Notes under the pieces: generated by a model
Seen by the model: only the letters and a program-made list of their open reading frames with translations
Databases searched by the model: none
Told to the model about the DNA's origin: nothing
Position numbers and translations under genes: made by a program
In this document: piece after piece, positions 1 to 12,360 of the stretch
Position numbering within the stretch: the first letter of the stretch is position 1
Layout of the letters: every line of letters starts with the position of its first letter
Assembly: GCA_012295275.1 (NCBI GenBank)
Contig: CM022668.1
Location: 4,215,080-4,279,079, forward strand
Direction: 5' to 3'
DNA length: 64,000 nucleotides
Source: Chrysomallon squamiferum
Taxonomy: Eukaryota > Mollusca > Gastropoda > Neomphalida > Peltospiridae

Positions 1-799
1 CTATAAAGTTTGACTATGTTTGTAAGTGTTTTGTCTAGATTTTTGTTAGTAAAATCATTGTCTTGATTAGCATACAATGTTTTATAAAAAGCTACTACTA
101 CTTCCTCAACTAATTTTTGATTTTATAATCGGTTATTTTCTTTTTCTATTAATACAGGTAATGCTTAACACCTAATAAAAACTGATTTTGGTTTTTCTTT
201 CCCTGAGCCTCAAGTTCAGATTTTAGATTACAAAGATGTATATAGGAAATCCATATTTTTCTCTTGCTTTTTTTTTTCCTTTTCCTTAGATGGAAAGGCA
301 GTTGTTTTGCCTATTATTTCCATCATTAAAATTCCTAATAATAATTGATTGTTAATGTGAATGAGAGTGAATCACTGTTGCTTTAATTATGTCTGCTGCT
401 ATTAATTAACATCAGTGTTTATTATTTAACAGTGTGCAATGATGTAAGTTTTTTTGTAGTTAAAAAAAAAACCAAATGGTCAGGCCCCTGGAATTACTTT
501 TAAATGAACTGACATAAAAATTGCCTACACCCCACTGATACCTGATCATAATTTCATGATCGTTTGTTCCTTAATTGAAAACATCCTTGTCATCTCATTA
601 GTTTAGAATGTTGGCAACTGACAAGCATAAATTCTAATGTATCATCCACTATCAATTTACAAGCAATATAAATCAATTTACATACACTTTCACTCCCAAA
701 CACACATCTTCTTTCATATACAACCATTTAGAAACACATAGTTAATTTTTTGGTGTTTTTTGTTTTTTGTTTTTTTTTTAACTTTTAAAACAAAATAAT
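1..799. other. AT-rich intergenic sequence, nothing recognised
   Basis: No reading frame with recognisable protein similarity was seen on either strand. The stretch holds short poly(T) and poly(A) runs only. Confidence 0.5.
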
Positions 800-1767
800 A
801 CAGGACAGACATTCTTCAAGTGTTGGTGGGTTCAGTCCAAAGAAGAATGATGTCTGTGACCCACACAGACACGTGTGACAGTTTGTGAACAGATGGGCCA
901 GAAAGTAATATCTGTCAATATGCGGCTGCAGGAACAGTCTTAAGTTCTTCCTAAAACCCACAAACTAGAACAGCTGCACTACTTTGCCAAGCCCCCATTC
1001 TACACATTGTCAAACAGCAGACAAGTTTTTTGTTAAAAGCCCTTTCATGTGGACTGATTCAAAGGGACACAACAGATAATCCCTCAGGGGGTACCTTCAT
1101 AGAGGGAAAGTGGATATTCATTCACATCATTCATCCTGGCTTCTAGTAGTGGAAGAAGAACACTGACAGCAAGTCTACCTCTGTCTTGTCTAGTTCCAGC
1201 ATATGGCCCTAGCAGCTTGACAACAAGTGCACTGGGTGCCATCACTGACTGAAATTTGATGTCATGCTTTCTCTTGTGGCCACTAAAAGCATGTCTTTTG
1301 TCCACTGATGGTCACTCCATCTCATGAACTGTTCCATCGATGAATCCGCATCAGTTCTTCAGAGGGGAACTTTATTTGCAATGATGTCTGCAAATAGCTG
1401 AGGATTTAGCCGTGCTTGATGAAAGTTTGTGTCCAAAGTTGTCAAAGATGTAATTAGAAACGTGTTTAAAGATCAAACTCAGCTGCAAAGTGGATTGCGA
1501 AAAACAGGAATCTCAAATCGCAAAAGCAACGTGGATATGCAAGTCACCTCAAAAGCAGACAAAGTCAGACAAAAACTTGTTTCACAAATAATTGGGTCAG
1601 GCATTCTAAGCAAATTGCACAGATGATGCATTTCATCTTTTGTGAAGTAAAACTGTTCCAAACATATTTTGTCTGAAAAGTCTTTCAAGGTAAAATTAAC
1701 ATCATCAGCTCCTCCTCATTATAGACAGCTAACATCAGTGGAATAGCCAAGTCCACCTCGTCAGCCA
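800..1767 (-). pseudogene. Decayed HARBI1-like (DDE_Tnp_4) transposase
   Basis: Read on the minus strand across frames, the segments follow the order of a HARBI1/DDE_Tnp_4 transposase. The N-terminal part begins MADEVDLAIP at about 1767 and continues into FTKDEMHHLCNLLRMPDP. The first DDE block is FIDGTVHEME, then stop, then FSGHKRKHDIKFQSV. The second is a G-x3-D-x3-L block, GTRQDRGRL, at about 1200. Next come YPLRDYLLCPF and a third acidic block, VEWGLGKVVQLF. The C-terminus includes RYYFLAHLFTNCHTC and NPPTLEECL. In this family such proteins cut and paste transposons or are domesticated relatives. Here several stops and frame changes break the frame: a TGA falls right after the first catalytic block, and further stops lie downstream. 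It is therefore a dead element. Terminal inverted repeats were not identified. The family call is confident; function is not expected. Confidence 0.8.
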
Positions 1768-2712
1768 TGATGACACATCTGTAAATACTTAATTGCACTT
1801 TTAAATCTTCAGAATACAGCCTTACAGTAAATGATTTAAATAAAACTGGAATTTCCAAGTAATTAAATATACTGAATGACTATAAACAGTCATAATAAAT
1901 GATAAAGATGACAGTAAGATTGTTATGATGTTGATAACAATATATAAAAATTATCATAGAAAAACTACTCATAGAAAATATTTTTTGAAAAGCTTCACTT
2001 GAACAAAACTGAGGTAAATGTTTTTAGGCTGTGTGATCTGGCAAACACAAAAAAAAAAAAAAACAACAACAGGAATTGTGCGACTCAGGCCAGATTTGGC
2101 AAGCTTCATGGCGTGCATCGTGCCACTGTTAATGGGAGAGAAAGTTTCCTCAGTAATGAGCAATGCAGGAAGTGTTATGCTTTCATTACAGTTAATCAAA
2201 TATATTGTATGTACTACATGCTCAGCTGCATCTGAACATTCTACTAATCACAATAATAATCGGAACAAGTAGACAATCAGTGAAATCAATTTAAAAAGCA
2301 CCACTGACCTGCAGACTCCAGAGATCACATCGAACAGGAAGAGTACAGCTTTCTTCCATAGTAAAACACTGAGTAGTCATCACAAAAAGAACATTCGTGC
2401 CTGATCCAGAAATTAGCATAATTACTTCCCTTCCTTGATCTATTATGATGGGTGCAGTGTGCTTTACGTGGAAGCTCAGTCTGAGTTGTGAACATCTCGA
2501 GTTGTGAATATCTCGAGTTTGCTCCATACGTGTACGTCTATGCTAAACCTCTCCATTCTGGTTTTGCTAATGAAGGCATCAGGAGGAACAAAAAGCAGGG
2601 ACGACATCATTATAAATTCAGACAACAAATTCATGTGTTCAGTTGAACAGCATTAACAGTAGTGCTCAGCAGCATGTGATCTTGTCTGTTCCAAGCATAC
2701 ACTGGATAAAGA
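1768..2712. other. Intergenic sequence without recognised genes
   Basis: Only short overlapping frames occur, including a lysine-rich one created by a poly(A) run near 2048-2063. Nothing was recognised. Confidence 0.4.
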
Positions 2713-3120
2713 ATGGTTGTCAGGTTCCTCTTTGAACCAGATACTCTTGCCACGAGTTCTAGACACTCGGTTGTCCTGGTCAAAGGACAGAGGACTCAGA
2801 ATTCAGCGCTACTACTTCATGACATAAGAAATGAAATTTGGCAACTCGGGTCAGTGGCAGATCAGATCAGTATCAATGCCAAGGAAATCAAGATGATGGT
2901 GGATACGACAGCCCAGGTGCTCCTTCAGTTGCTGGAGAATCTGATGGTGTCAGAGATGAACACGATCAAATATAATGAAGAAGATATGTCTGCCTGCCGG
3001 AGATATTTAAGTAAGGTCAAAGAACAAATCGGTTGTCTTACGAGAAACATCACTGACATGCTACAAGCTGCTCGTGAAAAAAGGAGAAAGGGTAACGAAG
3101 CAGATGCCGAAGTCAATTGA
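2713..3120 (+). CDS. Unrecognised helical open frame, possibly the last exon of a larger gene
   Basis: This is a 135-codon open frame of mixed composition, not built from a microsatellite. It is the longest such plus-strand frame in the first 8 kb. From about residue 36 onward it is rich in hydrophobic and charged residues with coiled-coil-like spacing (for example DIRNEIWQLGSVADQISINA, then KVKEQIGCLTRNITDMLQAA). It ends in a basic-acidic tail. No membrane segment or family motif was recognised. The local base composition is clearly less AT-rich than the flanks, which supports past or present coding. The ATG at 2713 may not be the real start, because an upstream exon could splice in. Whether it is expressed, and what it does, is unknown. 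Confidence 0.35.
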   Translation: MVVRFLFEPDTLATSSRHSVVLVKGQRTQNSALLLHDIRNEIWQLGSVADQISINAKEIKMMVDTTAQVLLQLLENLMVSEMNTIKYNEEDMSACRRYLSKVKEQIGCLTRNITDMLQAAREKRRKGNEADAEVN

Positions 3121-3182
3121 CAAGTACAGTCTTCTACGACAGAGCTCACACTGAATGAACTGAGAGCCGGAATGAACAAGCA

Positions 3183-3398
3183 TTGAGTTACATACACACG
3201 GAAAAGGACCAGCGATCTGACAGACAGGTGGAGCCAGACATACCCGAAATCATTGATCAGGCAGAGCAGTCAGAAACCAGTTCATCGACCTATCTCGACA
3301 TGTTAAATGGTGAAACGTTAAAAGCAAGGTTGCATGGCCGCTGCATTAAAATGATTGTTCCCATACCCACTGTAGGTGCATGGATTGGTTACGATTAA
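3183..3398 (+). CDS. Small acidic open frame downstream of the helical frame
   Basis: This is a 71-codon frame starting MSYIHTEKDQ, rich in Glu, Asp, Gln and Ser, ending TVGAWIGYD. It lies 63 bases after the preceding frame in a different phase, in the same base-composition island. It could be the frameshifted continuation of that gene or a chance frame. No family was recognised. Confidence 0.2.
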   Translation: MSYIHTEKDQRSDRQVEPDIPEIIDQAEQSETSSSTYLDMLNGETLKARLHGRCIKMIVPIPTVGAWIGYD

Positions 3399-3988
3399 AA
3401 AGAAAAATATCGACGTAATATAATTTGACAGATTGATCGGTTATATTAGTAGAAACTGAATACAAATGTATTTCTATGAAAGACACAGATCAGAAAAGCT
3501 CAGTATTTTAAATATGTAATTTAGATCAAGATTATAAATGATTTTGAAAGTAATAAATAAATTAATATGATATTACTGCTGCTTGTAGTAATAATAATAT
3601 TAATAATGTTAAACTGGTTTCTCTCACTCTCAAAAGCAGATGTGGCAGTTTCCAGATGTATTAATTCCTCAGCGTTTGTGATGTACCAATTTATTTACAA
3701 GCTTTGCATAAACAAATTCTTTGTAGAACACATATAATACCAGTTTGGAAATTTATATTTTTAAAAAATATGTGATTTCTAAAGATTTTGGTTTCTAGGT
3801 TGTTAAGTATTTATGCATTCGTTACAGAAAGTTTTTGTCTAAGGATGAATAACTATTGACTTATTTTTCTATGTGTGAGTTGGTTTTGAATTTGCATGCA
3901 ACTGAGAAAAATAAAAAATGTAAAAAAATAAATTATCTTTTTCTTATTATTTAATAAAGTATTTATTTACTTCAGGTTTTGTATGTCA

Positions 3989-4025
<37 letters not shown>

Positions 4026-4870
4026 ACTAGCAGAAGTTATGAGAATATGTCTGTGTTTAATGACGTATGTATGTGAAAACTAATTGATCACCAATACAAT
4101 AAATATGACAGAAATGATGAAGAAACAACTGTCACTGACATTTTTGAAGTAATTACTGAACAGTACAGATAATACCTACACCAAATCCTGAACTGCACAG
4201 AAATACACAGATTGTGTTTTAACAAAACAAAATAAAAAATTAGCAATAATTAAAATGCTGAATAATTTTTAGGAAAACTCTTTCTTTAACTCTCAAGCAG
4301 ACTACATATAGAAATAAATTTCAAACTCAAGAAGAATTAAATGCCTTTAATAGCTACATGATTTATAATACATTTTATATTATATACAAAGTTGTTATTA
4401 ATATATATGATCTTTGAAATATTAATGCATGTGGATAAACAATCAAGAAACTAGATACTATTTTCAAAGATACACTTTTTACATTTCTTTAAACAAATTA
4501 ACAACTTTACTACACCATATATTAAGAATCAGTTATTTTGAACATTTCATCATTGTATCTTCCTTAACAAACAAACAAAGCAATCACTTGAAAATGTACC
4601 AGGTGTTTATTTATCCACTTTAACAAGAAACAATATTTTAAAATTTACAGAATGCATTTAGAGTTTTTATCTTTCATGCAAAAACAAACAAAAAATAAAA
4701 AATATAAAATATTAAAATGCAAAATTAAGAATCAGTTGAATTACTTGAAAATTTACGAAATGATTGTTAGTCCATTTTTAACAAGAAACACTAACATTAA
4801 AGTTAACAGTTATGTTATTCTTTTACTTTTCATGCAAAAACAAACAAACAAAATATTAAAAAGCCTTTAA
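3399..4870. repeat. AT-rich noncoding sequence with a (TA)n run and locally repeated segments
   Basis: No gene is seen. A (TA)n tract lies at about 3994-4022. The segment near 4430-4620, with its 'ggataaacaatcaagaaactagata' theme, recurs at about 45.06, 45.60 and 47.05 kb, so it belongs to the duplicated material of the window. Confidence 0.6.
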
Positions 4871-5827
4871 AAATTAGCAAATATTTAAAACTAAAATACT
4901 GTCACAGTGACTAGTCTGAGTGGTACTGATACCTAAAATTTGGCTCATCCGGTCTAAAGGGTAGCAGACTATAATAGCGTCACATGACAAGAAGTTAATT
5001 ATCTGAGACAGCTTAAACTACTGAATGACTTTTCTCTGTCCACTAGAGAACAATAACACAAACAAGAATTCAATATGGATAATTGTTATAAATATATATA
5101 TATTTTACATAAATTTTCATAAATTAACCCTCAAGGGTAATAGATAGTTAAATCGAACAATGCGAACAACTGTAAAAGCAAACTGATGAAACTAAACTAA
5201 TTAAGCCCAATTGGTAAACTGATCTTTCTAACTAATCTTTTAATTATTAACATGCGTTATCTTAGTTTTCAAGCTAAGTTTGTACCACAGAATACTACAA
5301 AAAAAATTCAACAGGAACAGATTTACCTATCTTCAGTCACTCAGCATGTATGTTATATAATACAAAACATTAAAACAAAATTTCCATTGACTGAGTGGTC
5401 CTCAGACGAGTATCTCCAGAAGGGCACCTGTCAAAAATATCCAGTTCAAAACGCGTGCTGCTACTTACAAAACCATTATATAGCAGCCTTTCTGAATTTA
5501 CTTTGCAACTTTTAATATCCATTTTGAGTTTGTTAATCCCAGTTTTTCTTAGTTTATAAAATAATGGAACTTCCCCTAATTATATAACAGTTTCTAAATA
5601 TCCCATGTATGTTTGCATACACTCTGCTATTTAGTTTTTGTATATTTACCGCCATTTTCTGACATTAATTAGGTAAACATTAAAGAACTGCAAAAATATA
5701 AAACATAAACATGATTATACAAGAGTTTCTCAAACAATAACTGCAAATAAATAAAATATTAACATGATTATACAAGAGTTTTTCAGACATCAACTGAAAC
5801 TAAATAAAACAAATGAAAACATGTCCT

Positions 5828-5935
5828 TTATCGGAATATCAGCTTCTTCCTCAAAGTGCTGAACAGTGCTGGTGACTGCTTGTACCTACCATCCTCCATC
5901 TTGGCGTTTCCTTTACCTACTATTTCCCAATTCAA
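5828..5935 (-). pseudogene. Caspase p10 terminal-exon remnant (copy A)
   Basis: The minus-strand frame ends NAKMEDGRYKQSP, then FSTLRKKLIFR and a TAA stop. This matches the end of the caspase small subunit, where the last beta strand follows a P-x-F/S-T-L-R-K-K-L pattern (human caspase-8 ends the same way). The intact counterpart is the exon at 47802-47934. Here the 5' part of the exon (the LxxVN helix) is shortened, and no splice acceptor is seen at the expected place. The sequence upstream is the intron that follows the Tyr-Lys-Met exon, so all p20 exons between them are missing. Without p20 it cannot form a protease. Confidence 0.75.
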
Positions 5936-6079
5936 CCAGGATATTTCGCATGGCAACCAAGCTATTTCCCATTCAAACCAGAATATTATGAACCTTTTGT
6001 TAACAGACCTTTCTGACCAAAGAAAAAAGATCCCTTTTTCCTGATCCCAGATTAGTAAAATCTTTATTTGAAAACATAC

Positions 6080-6144
6080 CTCGAGGAATAGCATCCATTA
6101 GTTAGGGTCAGCATGCTGCTCTTCCACACCTCGATAACCACTAT
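6080..6144 (-). pseudogene. Tyr-Lys-Met pre-protease exon remnant with 4-base deletion (copy A)
   Basis: This 65-base exon is bounded by CTTCAG and GTATGT. It reads SGYRGVEEQHADPN then stop, followed out of frame by MDAIPR. Intact versions at 36471-36536 and 55340-55396 contain a Y-K-M motif just before the protease domain, corresponding to the Tyr-x-Met strand preceding p20 in caspase-8. Restoring four bases would give a length divisible by three, so the lesion is a small deletion. The identical lesion occurs at 36781-36845. Confidence 0.7.
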
Positions 6145-6888
6145 CTGAAGATTTTCAACAAAACAATAAGTTAAAAATTAAAAATTAATAATAAATAAGT
6201 AACAGAATTCAAAGTAAGTTCTGCTATAAAATTAAAATAAATGCAGCTTAATGTGATTTCTTTATTTGTTTTCTCATGTCAGTTAGTTGCTAATAATAAA
6301 GTTTAATGATAAAATAACAAAGAATAAAACGAAGGTGTATAATGTGACCCCATGTTTCAAGAAAAATACCCCCCAAAAACCCAGTAATTAATAATGTTGA
6401 CAGTGATGATGATAATAACTATGAAATCACATTTATGTTTATTTTCTTCTAACCATAAGAAAAAGTACTAGAAATAAATTACTGTTATTAAATTGGAATG
6501 TTATTGACTTGCAATATTACACTTCAATATTATGATCACATTAAATTCATGTTATAATGTTGTAAGTTTACTTGACCTGTGGTAATACAAAGTTTCTCGA
6601 ATATTGTAGAAAAGACTGGCCTCCGAAAACAAATAATACAATCAGATGGAAGTAAACAAATTTATACTTTGTGTTTAAAAATAACAAAGTCTCAAATATA
6701 TTCCGTACTTCATTATTAGAAAAATATTTTCTCCAAAAGCAATGAAAAATTAATTAAATGTATAATTACTTTGTCCCCTTTGTTCTCTTAAGCTGATTTC
6801 AAGATCTGAAACCAAAATATTTTCATAAAAAATAAAAACAGCAGATGGAACCTTAAACCTAAATACAAATATCTCTCTCACACACAAA

Positions 6889-6966
6889 CACACACACACA
6901 CACGCACACAAACACACACACACACACGCACACACTCACACAGACACATACAAACACTCACACAAA
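6889..6966. repeat. (CA)n-rich microsatellite
   Basis: Interrupted CA repeats, with a duplicated counterpart near 37576-37655. Confidence 0.9.
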
Positions 6967-7372
6967 TGCAAACAAAATGTAAAAATCATTTTGTATACAT
7001 ATTTACAAATTACTGCTAATACTATAAGAAAAAAGCAGACAAAGAGAAACAGAGAGAAAGAATGAGGGACAGATACAGTGATATGAATGTGGAGAGCCCA
7101 GACTGGGTCTGTGTTTATGAATCACTCATTATGATATAGTAGCTGGAATAAGAGCAGGGAATCATGACTTATACACTAGGGAATTCAAATCTCTAGCAGT
7201 GTAGGTCTGCGTAAACAGCACCAAACAAATCACAAAGGCATACGAAAAAAAATGAATGAATATGTATGTGTGACACATACCTCTCACCTATATTGTTTGT
7301 ACCAAATCGAATACTGTTTTTAAAGAGGCCAAATTGATCCCAAATTAGTAAAATATTTGTTTGAAAATATAC

Positions 7373-7393
7373 CTCGAGGATTAGCATCCATAT
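7373..7393 (-). pseudogene. Fragment of Tyr-Lys-Met pre-protease exon
   Basis: Only the 3' end of the exon survives: codons M-D-A-N-P-R and the donor GTATAT. The upstream part is replaced by unrelated intron sequence. The homologous position in copy B (38108-38197) keeps a full exon. Confidence 0.6.
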
Positions 7394-8439
7394 AAGTTCT
7401 GCTATAAAATTAAAATATATGCAGCTTAATCTGATTTCCTTATTTGTTTTGCTAATTATAAAGTAAAATGATAAAATAACAAAGAGTAGAACTATGCAGG
7501 TGAATCATTTCTTGTTTTTCTTTCAAAAAATATAAATAAAATACATGATGGTACCAGATCTAAGGTCACATTTTTTTTTTTCTTGAAGCCATATGAAAAA
7601 GCACCAGAAATAAATAACCTTTATTATAAAATTCGAGTGTTATTGACTAGCAATATTACATGTCAATATTATGATCAGATTAAATTCATGTTATAATGTT
7701 GTAAGTTTACTTGACTTGTGGTAATACAAAGTTTCTCGTATATTGTAATTAGAAAACATTGGCCTCCAAAAACAAATAATACAATCATCTGGAAGTAAAC
7801 AGCTTTATATTTTCTATTTAAAAAGTAACAAAGGGTAAAAACATTTTGAATACATATTTATAAATTACTGCTAATAATATAATATTTATATAAAAATAAT
7901 TACACTGATTAATTTTTGATGTTGACATTTTCAATTTTATTCTGTTATTAATCTGTATATTAATAATCATGAATTTGATTAAGGCATATAAATAAAAGAA
8001 AAGCTAAAATAATTGATAGAACTAATAAGATTAGTTAAAATATAGAAATACTGGTCTGTTTCTTGTTATTGTTATTACGATAAATAATCAAGTTACTTCC
8101 TAAAATATATTTGATTATACATAATTAGTCTGAGTAATAGCTGCTGTCACTTCCCTTTTTGATTATTAGTAATGTTGAAATTGCTGAAGGCATAATAAAT
8201 AACAGAAAAGTTCAAACAATTGATAGAACTAATAAGATAAGTTAAAATATGGAATTACTTTTGAATAAATTATAGATACACAAATGTAATCTGATCATTT
8301 AGAGGAATATTATTTCACTCCTTTTTTCTTTTTTCTTTCTCTTTTTTGTGAAAATAAAGTTACAATAAAAATTCAGTTATTAGATTTATGATACTTCGGT
8401 CATTTAAGAAGGTTTTAGGGGTTTTGGTTTTTTATTTAC

Positions 8440-8613
8440 CTGGTTCTGAAGGAAGAGTTTGTGTTGGTTGTGGATTCCGTGGTACAACCCTTGCTGTTGT
8501 CCTACCAGCGTTTGTTGGCTGACTGGGACTCTCTACTTCACTATTTTGATTTGGCATGTGTACTTGTTGTTCACATTGATGAGCAGTTTCAATCACAGTT
8601 GACAGATCCACAT
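8440..8613 (-). CDS. Linker-repeat exon 14 of 14 (last in transcription order)
   Basis: Phase 1-1, 58 codons, acceptor TTTACAG, donor GTAAATAA. It differs from its neighbours in having NAGRTTARVVPRN where the others have T/REPGK/RTT. The next exon-like sequence downstream is the fragment at 7373-7393. Confidence 0.7.
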
Positions 8614-9204
8614 CTGTAAACAACCATCATGTTACCATTTAGTATATTTTTCTTTCCTAGTGAGTGATTGGGGAGAATATCTGACAGTATCATCAAATGA
8701 ACTAAATAGTCAGCAATCACTAATTTTTATTATAATTTATATCCATCCATACCCCAAATCTGGGTAGTTTATTGGCTAAATTAATTTTCTTTATCAAATA
8801 CAGGTCCGTTTGTTGCTTTTCTTATTACGATAAATAATCAAGTTACTTCCTAATATAGTATTTGATTATACATAATTAGCCTGAGTAATAGCTGCTGCCA
8901 TTTCCCTTTTTATTTATTAGTAATGTTGAAATTGTTGAAGGCATAATAAATAATGGAAAAGTTGAAACAATTGATAGAACTAATAAGATCGGTTAAAAGA
9001 TGGAAATCCTTGAGAATAAATTATAGAAACACTAATCTAATCTGCTCATTTACAGGAATATTATTACATTGCTTTTCTTTTCCTTTTTTTTTTTTTTTTT
9101 TTTTGTTTCTTTATCCAAAATAAAAATTTACAATACAAATTAAGGTATCAGTTCTCTGATTGTTGGGTCATTTAAGGTTTTAGGGGTTTTGGTTTTTTAT
9201 TTAC

Positions 9205-9378
9205 CTGGTTCTGAAGGAAGACTTTCTGTTGGTTGAGGATTCTGTGGTACAACCCTTGCTGTTGTCTTACCAGGCTCTGTTGGCTGACTGGGATTCTCTA
9301 CTTCAGTATTTTGATTTGGCATGTGTACTTGTTCTTCACATTGATGAGCAGTTTCAATCACAGTTGACAGATCCACAT
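9205..9378 (-). CDS. Linker-repeat exon 13 of 14
   Basis: Encodes the CEEQVHMPNQNTEV version of the repeat. Its protein is identical to the exons at 10697 and 12187, pointing to very recent copying. Both splice sites are intact. Confidence 0.7.
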
Positions 9379-9941
9379 CTGTAAACAAACATCAGTGTTA
9401 CCATTTAGTATATTTTTCTTTCCTAGTGAGTGACTGGGGAAAATATCTGACTATATCAGAAATGATCTAAATAGACATCAATTACTAGTTTTCGTTATAG
9501 TTTATATCCAACCATACACCAAACCTTGGTAGTTTATTGACTAAATTAATTTTGTTTATCAAATACTGGCCTGTTTTTCTTATTGTTATTACCATAAATA
9601 ATCAAGTTACTTCCTAATATACTATTTGATTATACATAATTAGTCTGAGTAATAGCTGCTGCCATTTCCCTTTTTATTTATTAGTAATGTTGAAATTGTT
9701 GAAGGCATAATAAATAATGGAAAAGTTGAAACAACTGATAGAAGTAAAATGATAAGTTACAAAATGGAAATCCTTGAGAATAAATTACAGAAACATTGAT
9801 GTTATCTGATCGTTTTAGGAAAGTTTCTCCATTAATTTATTTTGAAGATAAAGTTACAATTCAAATTAAGTTGTTAGTTTTCTGATTCTTCAGTCATTTA
9901 AGAAGGTTTAGAGGTGTTTTTTTTTTTTTTTTTTTTTTTAC

Positions 9942-10115
9942 CAGGTACTGAAGGAGGACTTTGTGTTGGTTGAGGATTCTCTGGTGCAACCCTTCCTGTT
10001 GTCCTACCAGGCTCTCTTGGCTGACTGGGATAGTTTACTTCCATATTTTGATTTGGCATGTGTACTATTTCTTCACATTGATGAGCAGTTTCAATCACAG
10101 TTGACAGATCCACAT
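9942..10115 (-). CDS. Linker-repeat exon 12 of 14
   Basis: Encodes the CEEIVHMPNQNMEV version ending PPSVPG. The donor GTAA runs directly into a long poly(A) stretch on the coding strand, so the downstream frame would be polylysine if unspliced. Confidence 0.65.
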
Positions 10116-10696
10116 CTGTAAACAAACATCAGTGTTACCATTTAGTATATATTTTTGTTTTCCTGGTGAGTGACTGGGCAATATATCTGACAATATCAGC
10201 ATATGAACTAAATAGACAGCAATCACTAATTTTCATTATAATTTTTATCCAACCATACACCAAATCTTGGTACTTTATTGACTAAATTAATTTCGTTTAT
10301 CAAATACTGGTCTGTTTGTTGTTATTGTTATTACCATAAATAATCAAGTTACTTCCTAATATAGTATTTGATTATACATAATTAGCCTGAGTAACAGCTG
10401 CTGTCATTATCCTTTTATTTATTAGTAATGTTGAAATTGTTGAAGGCATAATAAATAATAGAAGAGTTGAAACAATTGATAAAACTAATAAGATTAGTTA
10501 AAATATGGAAATCCTTCAGAATAACTTATAGAAACACTAATGTAATCTAATCATTTACAGGAATATTATTACACCTTTTTTTAATTTTTTTTAATTTTTA
10601 TTTTTGAAAAATAAACTTATAGTACACATTAAGTTATTAGTTTTATGATTGTTGGGTCATTTAAGAAGGTTTTAGGGGTTTTGGTTTTTTATTTAC

Positions 10697-10870
10697 CTGG
10701 TTCTGAAGGAAGACTTTCTGTTGGTTGAGGATTCTGTGGTACAACCCTTGCTGTTGTCTTACCAGGCTCTGTTGGCTGACTGGGATTCTCTACTTCAGTA
10801 TTTTGATTTGGCATGTGTACTTGTTCTTCACATTGATGAGCAGTTTCAATCACAGTTGACAGATCCACAT
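10697..10870 (-). CDS. Linker-repeat exon 11 of 14
   Basis: Protein identical to the exons at 9205 and 12187. It is part of the 1.49 kb dimer repeat. Splice sites are intact. Confidence 0.7.
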
Positions 10871-11430
10871 CTGTAAACAAACATCAGTGTTACCATTTAG
10901 TATATTTTTCTTTCCTAGTGAGTGACTGGGGAAAATATCTGACTATATCAGAAATGATCTAAATAGACATCAATTACTAGTTTTCGTTATAGTTTATATC
11001 CAACCATACACCAAACCTTGGTAGTTTATTGACTAAATTAATTTTGTTTATCAAATACTGGCCTGTTTTTTCTTATTGTTATTACCATAAATAATCAAGT
11101 TACTTCCTAATATAGTATTTGATTATACATAATTAGTCTGAGTAATAGCTGCTGCCATTTCCTTTTTATTTATTAGTAATGTTGAAATTGTTGAAGGCAT
11201 AATAAATAATGGAAAAGTTGAAACAACTGATAGAAGTAAAATGATAAGTTACAAAATGGAAATCCTTGAGAATAAATTACAGAAACATTGATGTTATCTG
11301 ATCGTTTTTAGGAAAGTTTCTCCATTAATTTATTTTGAAGATAAAGTTACAATTCAAATTAAGTTGTTAGTTTTCTGATTCTTCAGTCATTTAAGAAGGT
11401 TTAGAGGTGTTTTTTTTTTTTTTTTTTTAC

Positions 11431-11604
11431 CAGGTACTGAAGGAGGACTTTGTGTTGGTTGAGGATTCTCTGGTGCAACCCTTCCTGTTGTCCTACCAGG
11501 CTCTCTTGGCTGACTGGGATAGTTTACTTCCATATTTTGATTTGGCATGTGTACTATTTCTTCACATTGATGAGCAGTTTCAATCACAGTTGACATATCC
11601 ACAT
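11431..11604 (-). CDS. Linker-repeat exon 10 of 14
   Basis: CEEIVH version with one substitution, DVDMST in place of DVDLST. The donor is followed by poly(A). Confidence 0.65.
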
Positions 11605-12186
11605 CTGTAAACAAACATCAGTGTTACCATTTAGTATATTTTTTGTTTCCTGGTGAGTGACTGGGCAATATATCTGACAATATCAGCATATGAACTAAAT
11701 AGACAGCAATCACTAATTTTCATTATAATTTTTATCCAACCATACACCAAATCCTGGTACTTTATTGACTAAATTAATTTCGTTTATCAAATACTGGTCT
11801 GTTTGTTGTTATTGTTATTACCATAAATAATCAAGTTACTTCCTAATATAGTATTTGATTATACATAATTAGCCTGAGTAACAGCTGCTGTCATTATCCT
11901 TTTTATTTATTAGTAATGTTGAAATTGTTGAAGGCATAATAAATAATAGAAGAGTTGAAACAATTGATAAAACTAATAAGATTAGTTAAAATATGGAAAT
12001 CCTTCAGAATAACTTATAGAAACACTAATGTAATCTAATCATTTACAGGAATATTATTACACGGCTTTTTTTAATTTTTTTTAATTTTTATTTTTGAAAA
12101 ATAAACTTATAGTACACATTAAGTTATTAGTTTTATGATTGTTGGGTCATTTAAGAAGGTTTTAGGGGTTTTGGTTTTTTATTTAC

Positions 12187-12360
12187 CTGGTTCTGAAGGA
12201 AGACTTTCTGTTGGTTGAGGATTCTGTGGTACAACCCTTGCTGTTGTCTTACCAGGCTCTGTTGGCTGACTGGGATTCTCTACTTCAGTATTTTGATTTG
12301 GCATGTGTACTTGTTCTTCACATTGATGAGCAGTTTCAATCACAGTTGACAGATCCACAT
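12187..12360 (-). CDS. Linker-repeat exon 9 of 14
   Basis: CEEQVH version, identical in protein to the exons at 9205 and 10697. Confidence 0.7.

Larger units (their letters stand above)
4872..8630. repeat. Segmental duplication block, second copy at about 35.27-39.22 kb
   Basis: Long stretches match almost base for base, for example 'gtcacagtgactagtctgagtgg' at 4901 and 35291. The p10-tail/Tyr-Lys-Met remnants at 5.83-6.14 kb match 36.22-36.85 kb. The (CA)n tract at 6.9 kb matches 37.6 kb. The 'gtggagagcccagactgggtctgtg' segment occurs at 7.09 and 37.82 kb. A partial third copy of the left part lies at about 46.0-47.0 kb. The repeat carries pieces of the caspase gene, so it arose after that gene reached this locus. 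Confidence 0.85.

Noticed and set aside
6750-6935. Cys/Val-rich frames over (CA)n tracts at 6.9 and 37.6 kb
   Set aside because: Dinucleotide repeat translation with no family similarity.
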